Below are positions 7,337 to 9,670 of a stretch of DNA of 9,670 bases, one piece after another (position 1 is the first letter of the stretch; each line of letters opens with the position of its first letter). The notes under the pieces were generated by a model. The model saw only the letters and a list, made by a program, of their open reading frames with translations. It was not told the DNA's origin and searched no databases. The stretch is from Vermiphilus sp. Lineage in GTDB: Bacteria; Ratteibacteria; UBA8468; B48-G9; JAFGKM01. The stretch lies in contig DYKC01000034.1 of assembly GCA_020722825.1 (NCBI GenBank), forward strand, positions 1 to 9,670, given 5' to 3'. The translations under genes were made by a program, and so were the position numbers.

Positions 7337-8629
7337 TTATTTCCTCTTTCCAAAGAGCATCCTGAAGCCCTTCTTCTTTTCAGTATCGCCTGCTGGCTGT
7401 TCAGTCTTTTGCGGTGCCGGTTGAGATGCTGCTGGTTTTACCTCTTCCTTTTTTGGCCCTTCAACCTTTTTCCCGAATAATCCACGTCTTTTTTTAACCT
7501 CTGCCTTACTGGGGACAACAGGTGGTTTTTCAGGTATCTGCGGCTGCTCTTTCTGTGCCTTTTCGTACTCGGGATATACACCGTATTTCTTCACAAGTTC
7601 CATTACCCTGCAGTACTGTTGAAAACTGACATTTTTGGGTACTGAATGGTCTGAATGATATATATATCCGCCGTTTACCTTTGCTGCCTCAAACTTTGTT
7701 TTTATCTCCTGCTCAATTTTAGCAGGGTCTTCGTCAGCCATTGACCGTACGTCTATCCCGCCCATAAAGGCGATGCTGTCCCCATATTTCTCTTTCAGTT
7801 TGACAACGTCCATTCCTGCCTTTACCTCAAGCGGCTGCAGGCAGTCCAGACCCGTTTCAATCATAATGGGTATAAGTTCTGATACGTTGCCGCAACTGTG
7901 TAGTATTGTTTTCATCCCCTTTGAATGAAAGTAGGTATATACGAGACGGTCGGCCTCATAATGCGTTTTTCTATAGATGTCAGGTGAAAAAAGAAGACCA
8001 TTTTTGTACCCCATGTCGTTGTACATAAAGGCAGCGTCAAACCGGAATCCGTTGTTAAGCATCAGTTCTGCCATTATTATTGTAGATTCTGCCAGGGTCA
8101 TTATTATTTCCTTTATCCAGTCCGGGTCCTTAACCATCGTTATCAACAGCTGTTCTGAAGCTATATAGGATTGCAGCATATCATAGCCGTAACCTCCTTG
8201 ATAGCATAAGAACTTTCCGTCTTCGTAAGCGGTTCTGTTTCTTGCCAGTCCTGATGCCCAGTCAATCCTTGTAAAATCTGGTTTCAGACGTTTTTTTATC
8301 TCCTTCCAATCATCTTTTGTTTTTATAGGGTAATCAATAATCTCCGGAGTGGTTGAGTAGTCCCTGTGGTTACGTCTTTTTCCTCCTTGTGGTGTCGTTG
8401 TTATTATGTACTCTTCATTTTTTTCCAGTACTTTTACAGGAAACCTGGGAGATGTGTCGGCTCCGAAAAACTCAAACTCATATCCGAAATATTCAGCAGG
8501 CGTTGTATCTTCTGGCAGTCCCTCTTTATGCCACCTTTGGACAGTGGAACTCCATAAACTGTCCTGTATTGGTACCCTGTCGGGTATCTGATGATTTAAA
8601 ACCCTTAAAACACGTTCTCTGCTTGTCAT
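7337..8629 (-). CDS. Uroporphyrinogen decarboxylase superfamily protein (methyltransferase-like) with lysine-rich tail
   Basis: Residues 1-353 form a URO-D superfamily barrel: MTSRERVLRVLNHQIPDRVP at the start, FMYNDMGYKNGLLFSPDIYR (201-220), TILHSCGNV (241-249), MGGIDVR (289-295) and YHSDHSVPKNV (324-334). H244 and C246 in HSCG resemble the zinc ligands of corrinoid-dependent methyltransferases (MtaA/MtbA type). The arginine-rich substrate motif of true HemE is missing, so haem synthesis is unlikely. Residues 354-430 are a low-complexity extension rich in Lys, Pro, Glu and Gln that contains two similar basic modules, RRGLFGKK (381-388) and RMLFGKRK (423-430). A strong Shine-Dalgarno AAAGGAG sits 6 nt before the ATG. 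It is the first gene after the terminator that follows tsaE. No cobalamin-binding partner gene is in the window, so the substrate is unknown. Confidence 0.85.
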   Translation of the reverse strand: MTSRERVLRVLNHQIPDRVPIQDSLWSSTVQRWHKEGLPEDTTPAEYFGYEFEFFGADTSPRFPVKVLEKNEEYIITTTPQGGKRRNHRDYSTTPEIIDYPIKTKDDWKEIKKRLKPDFTRIDWASGLARNRTAYEDGKFLCYQGGYGYDMLQSYIASEQLLITMVKDPDWIKEIIMTLAESTIIMAELMLNNGFRFDAAFMYNDMGYKNGLLFSPDIYRKTHYEADRLVYTYFHSKGMKTILHSCGNVSELIPIMIETGLDCLQPLEVKAGMDVVKLKEKYGDSIAFMGGIDVRSMADEDPAKIEQEIKTKFEAAKVNGGYIYHSDHSVPKNVSFQQYCRVMELVKKYGVYPEYEKAQKEQPQIPEKPPVVPSKAEVKKRRGLFGKKVEGPKKEEVKPAASQPAPQKTEQPAGDTEKKKGFRMLFGKRK

Positions 8630-8635
8630 TTTTGG

Positions 8636-8642
8636 CTCCTTT
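8636..8642 (-). promoter_or_regulatory. Strong Shine-Dalgarno for the URO-D-like gene
   Basis: The minus strand reads AAAGGAG with a 6-nt spacer to the ATG at 8629. This fixes the start and is much stronger than the signals of the overlapping downstream genes, as expected for a first cistron. Confidence 0.8.
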
Positions 8643-8656
8643 ACCCGGAACCCTTG

Positions 8657-8722
8657 AAAAACGGGATTAGGGATTCGGAAAAACTTTTCCCTTCTTTTGT
8701 CTTTTCCGAAGATCCAATCCCG
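8657..8722 (-). terminator. Rho-independent-type terminator after tsaE
   Basis: On the minus strand, CGGGATT (8722-8716) pairs with AATCCCG (8668-8662), followed at once by a run of five T (8661-8657). Inside is a second stem, TTCGGAAAA/TTTTCCGAA (8710-8702 with 8682-8674). It begins 12 bp after the tsaE stop. It would end or reduce tsaE transcription before the seven-gene block. No clear promoter is visible between it and the URO-D-like gene, so partial readthrough may feed the operon. Confidence 0.65.
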
Positions 8723-8733
8723 AGTCCCTCTTT

Positions 8734-9165
8734 CTACCGGTGAGGGGTTACGATTTTGTTTTTCAATCCGGTTATCGCTATTTTCCTTTTACCGTTTATT
8801 ATGTGAAATCTCACAAAGACCGTTTTTGCAGGTAGCATATCTTTTATCTTTTCAGCCCACTCAATAAGAACAATACCTCTGTCAATATATTCTTCCCATC
8901 CGATATCTGCCACATCTATTTTACACCTTAACCTGTAAAGGTCAAAATGAAAAACAGGAATTTTCCCCGGATACTCGTTGATCAGAACAAATGAAGGGCT
9001 TGTTGCTTCCTGTCCTGTCAGATGTTTTACGATGCCTTTAATCATAGTGGTTTTACCGCTTCCAAGTTCACCGATAAATCCGAAGATATCACCTCTTTTA
9101 GTTCTGGAGGCAATCTGTTTTCCAAAGGACATAGTTTCTTCAGGACTTTTTGATATGAAGACCAT
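8734..9165 (-). CDS. tsaE: tRNA threonylcarbamoyladenosine biosynthesis ATPase TsaE
   Basis: TsaE is the small ATPase that acts with TsaB and TsaD to put the t6A modification on ANN-decoding tRNAs. The chosen product is 143 residues, close to the usual 140-160. It shows Walker A GELGSGKTT (32-40), the conserved TSPSFVLINEY (55-65), the catalytic-type HFDLYRL (73-79) and LIEWAEKI (100-107). The frame stays open to 9333, but the extra 56 residues would run antisense through 6S RNA and have no family similarity, so the ATG at 9163-9165 (product beginning MVFISKSPEET) is preferred. No Shine-Dalgarno precedes this ATG; a -10-like TAAAAT at 9178-9173 would start transcription within 1-2 nt of it, suggesting a leaderless mRNA. 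A terminator follows at 8722-8657. TsaB and TsaD are not in the window. Confidence 0.95.
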   Translation of the reverse strand: MVFISKSPEETMSFGKQIASRTKRGDIFGFIGELGSGKTTMIKGIVKHLTGQEATSPSFVLINEYPGKIPVFHFDLYRLRCKIDVADIGWEEYIDRGIVLIEWAEKIKDMLPAKTVFVRFHIINGKRKIAITGLKNKIVTPHR

Positions 9166-9171
9166 AGACAG

Positions 9172-9203
9172 TATTTTACTTTTTTTAAAAAAAAGGTAAA
9201 ATA
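9172..9203. promoter_or_regulatory. Overlapping divergent promoters for 6S RNA and tsaE in one palindrome
   Basis: TATTTTAC (9172-9179) and GTAAAATA (9196-9203) are perfect inverted copies around a T-tract/A-tract core. For the plus strand, -35-like TTTACT (9175-9180), a 16-nt spacer and -10-like TAAAAT (9197-9202) place the start near 9209-9210, the 5' end of 6S RNA. For the minus strand the mirror set, TTTACC (9200-9195) and TAAAAT (9178-9173), places the start at about 9166, beside the tsaE ATG. Each -10 overlaps the -35 of the other, so both could not be occupied together. The promoter calls are by eye. Confidence 0.6.
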
Positions 9204-9209
9204 TTATTA

Positions 9210-9380
9210 GCCTGTTCCGTGCGTGAGGATTAATTATCCTTGAGCCAACACTATTAGCAAGGGAACCAAGTTCTGATGGGGCCGACAGGTTCGCCAGGAG
9301 CGAAAAGTCGAAGCCGTCAGAGGAGGTACCCACATTACCTTGAGGGTCTCAAAGGATACAACCCTTGCGGCGGAACGGGC
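9210..9380 (+). ncRNA. ssrS: 6S RNA
   Basis: 6S RNA binds the housekeeping RNA polymerase holoenzyme by imitating an open promoter and lowers transcription in slow growth. The terminal stem is clear: GCCTGTTCCG (9210-9219) pairs with CGGAACGGGC (9371-9380) with one G-U. The 3' arm, including CCTTGAGGGTCTCAAAGG and ACAACCCTTGCGGCGG, closely follows the E. coli 6S arm (CCUUGAACC...CAAGGGUUACAGCCUGCGGCGG). The 5' arm carries CCTTGAGCCAACACTATT, like the E. coli CCCCUGAGCCGAUAUUU. At 171 nt the length is normal (E. coli 184). It starts just downstream of a -10-like TAAAAT and runs divergently from tsaE. tRNA-Tyr begins 14 nt later with no terminator between, so the two may be one transcript. Confidence 0.87.
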
Positions 9381-9394
9381 TTCCATTTAATACT

Positions 9395-9477
9395 GGGCAG
9401 GTTGCGGAGCGGCCAATCGCACCAGACTGTAAATCTGGCGGCTAACGCCTTCGGAGGTTCGAATCCTTCCCTGCCCA
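9395..9477 (+). tRNA. tRNA-Tyr (anticodon GTA)
   Basis: This is a class II tRNA with a complete cloverleaf. The acceptor stem is GGGCAGG (9395-9401) with CCTGCCC (9470-9476), and the discriminator is A9477. The anticodon stem is CCAGA/TCTGG (9422-9426 and 9434-9438) with loop CTGTAAA and anticodon GTA at 9429-9431. The long variable arm has GGC/GCC (9440-9442 and 9447-9449). The T arm is GGAGG/CCTTC (9453-9457 and 9465-9469) with loop TTCGAAT. The CCA end is not encoded (next bases are CTT). The 3' part from 9460 is repeated at 9628. Confidence 0.97.
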
Positions 9478-9502
9478 CTTGAAAGGGATTGAGCTCATTA
9501 AT
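9460..9502 (+). repeat. Direct repeat copy 1: tRNA-Tyr 3' end plus 25 nt of flank
   Basis: These 43 bases, from the T loop through the discriminator and 25 nt beyond (including palindrome TGAGCTCA at 9490-9497), are identical to 9628-9670. The period is 168 bp. With a one-base indel and two changes in the T loop, similarity extends leftwards to include the 5' side of the T stem (CGGAGG at 9452-9457 and 9619-9624). Confidence 0.95.
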
Positions 9503-9645
9503 TGGCAGGGGGATAAGACGTATCTGAATATGTATGCCAGGATTCGAAGGGAGCCTGTTTATGAGTTGCGATGAGAAAGAGCAACGAATAGGCGGGTGGC
9601 CTACCGCAGCACAGAGTGCGGAGGAGCCGAATCCTTCCCTGCCCA
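9503..9645 (+). other. Putative structured RNA element ending in a tRNA-Tyr-like 3' end
   Basis: This stretch between tRNA-Tyr and the window end can form a compact fold. The helices are GGCAGGG (9504-9510) with CCCTGCC (9637-9643); ACGTAT/ATATGT (9518-9523 with 9528-9533, loop CTGA); GGATTCG (9540-9546) with CGAATCC (9628-9634); GCCTGTT/AATAGGC (9553-9559 with 9587-9593) capped by GTTGC/GCAAC (9565-9569 with 9581-9585); and CCGCA/TGCGG (9604-9608 with 9617-9621). Two long-range helices use the duplicated tRNA sequence as their 3' strand. An alternative fold keeps a tRNA-type T arm (GGAGG/CCTTC) and acceptor stem. There is no anticodon arm, so it is not a tRNA. No known RNA family was recognised. 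Confidence 0.5.
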
Positions 9646-9670
9646 CTTGAAAGGGATTGAGCTCATTAAT
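9628..9670 (+). repeat. Direct repeat copy 2, running to the window end
   Basis: This is an exact 43-base match to 9460-9502, and the window stops while the match is still perfect, so the true length of the repeat is unknown. Such an end may be a tandem array or an attachment-site copy beyond which assembly failed. Confidence 0.93.

Noticed and set aside
7337..8629. HemE, true uroporphyrinogen decarboxylase
   Set aside because: The arginine-rich substrate motif near the N terminus is missing and a HSCG zinc-type motif is present, as in methyltransferase relatives.
9166..9333. N-terminal extension of TsaE to 199 residues
   Set aside because: The added 56 residues are antisense to 6S RNA and cross the promoter palindrome; TsaE proteins begin near the chosen ATG.
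9276..9482. Open frame of 68 codons on the plus strand
   Set aside because: It runs through 6S RNA and tRNA-Tyr, and there is no protein-like signal or ribosome site.
9553..9593. Hammerhead-ribozyme-like pattern (TATGA, stem, CGAA)
   Set aside because: The invariant core C and G of CUGANGA are both U here, and the flanking strands pair as a simple hairpin, so the catalytic core is absent.
9335..9646. Open frame of 103 codons on the minus strand across tRNA-Tyr and the repeat
   Set aside because: It is antisense to the tRNA and repeat, and its GREGFEPP-type peptide is the usual false product of reading a tRNA T arm backwards.
9395..9670. Two tandem tRNA-Tyr genes
   Set aside because: The second copy has only the T arm and 3' acceptor strand; there is no anticodon arm or D arm between 9503 and 9619.

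Overview
The window reads as a piece of a chromosome from an uncultured diderm bacterium with moderate to low GC content. The gene mix suggests a candidate-phylum lineage of the Omnitrophota type; this is inferred from protein style and not proven. A heptosyltransferase-family GT9 protein with extra cysteines and lipid-carrier glycosyltransferases point to an outer membrane or other surface glycan. Fmt, TsaE, 6S RNA and a tRNA are ordinary bacterial core functions. The right end of the window stops inside a repeat, which is how an assembly contig often ends.

Layout: positions 1-204 hold no gene but a dense group of palindromes. From 8629 down to 205, seven genes run on the minus strand, nearly all touching or overlapping, so they look like one operon. 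In transcription order they are a URO-D superfamily methyltransferase-like protein with an odd lysine-rich tail, a ROK-family sugar kinase, Fmt (methionyl-tRNA formyltransferase), a GT9 glycosyltransferase, a soluble DPM1-like polyprenyl-phosphate sugar synthase, a large membrane protein that fuses a GT39/ArnT-like glycosyltransferase to a PAP2 phosphatase, and a membrane-anchored PHP-domain protein. Upstream of them, tsaE (8734-9165, minus) is separated by a rho-independent-type terminator.

The plus strand carries RNA genes only. A 6S RNA (about 9210-9380) diverges from tsaE out of a nearly symmetrical promoter palindrome, and tRNA-Tyr(GTA) follows 14 nt later at 9395-9477. The 3' part of that tRNA plus 25 nt of flank is repeated exactly 168 bp downstream, at the very end of the window. 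The DNA between the copies can fold into a compact structured RNA that uses the duplicated tRNA end as one strand of its closing helices.

How the parts may work together: the DPM1-like enzyme would charge a polyprenyl phosphate with a sugar, the GT39 half of the fusion would transfer it outside the membrane, and the PAP2 half would remove a lipid phosphate or help recycle the carrier. The GT9 protein would extend a core-type glycan, and the ROK kinase would supply sugar phosphate. Fmt appears to be a housekeeping passenger in the operon. The most unusual parts are the tRNA-Tyr-derived repeat, the 6S/tsaE shared promoter, and the GT39-PAP2 fusion.
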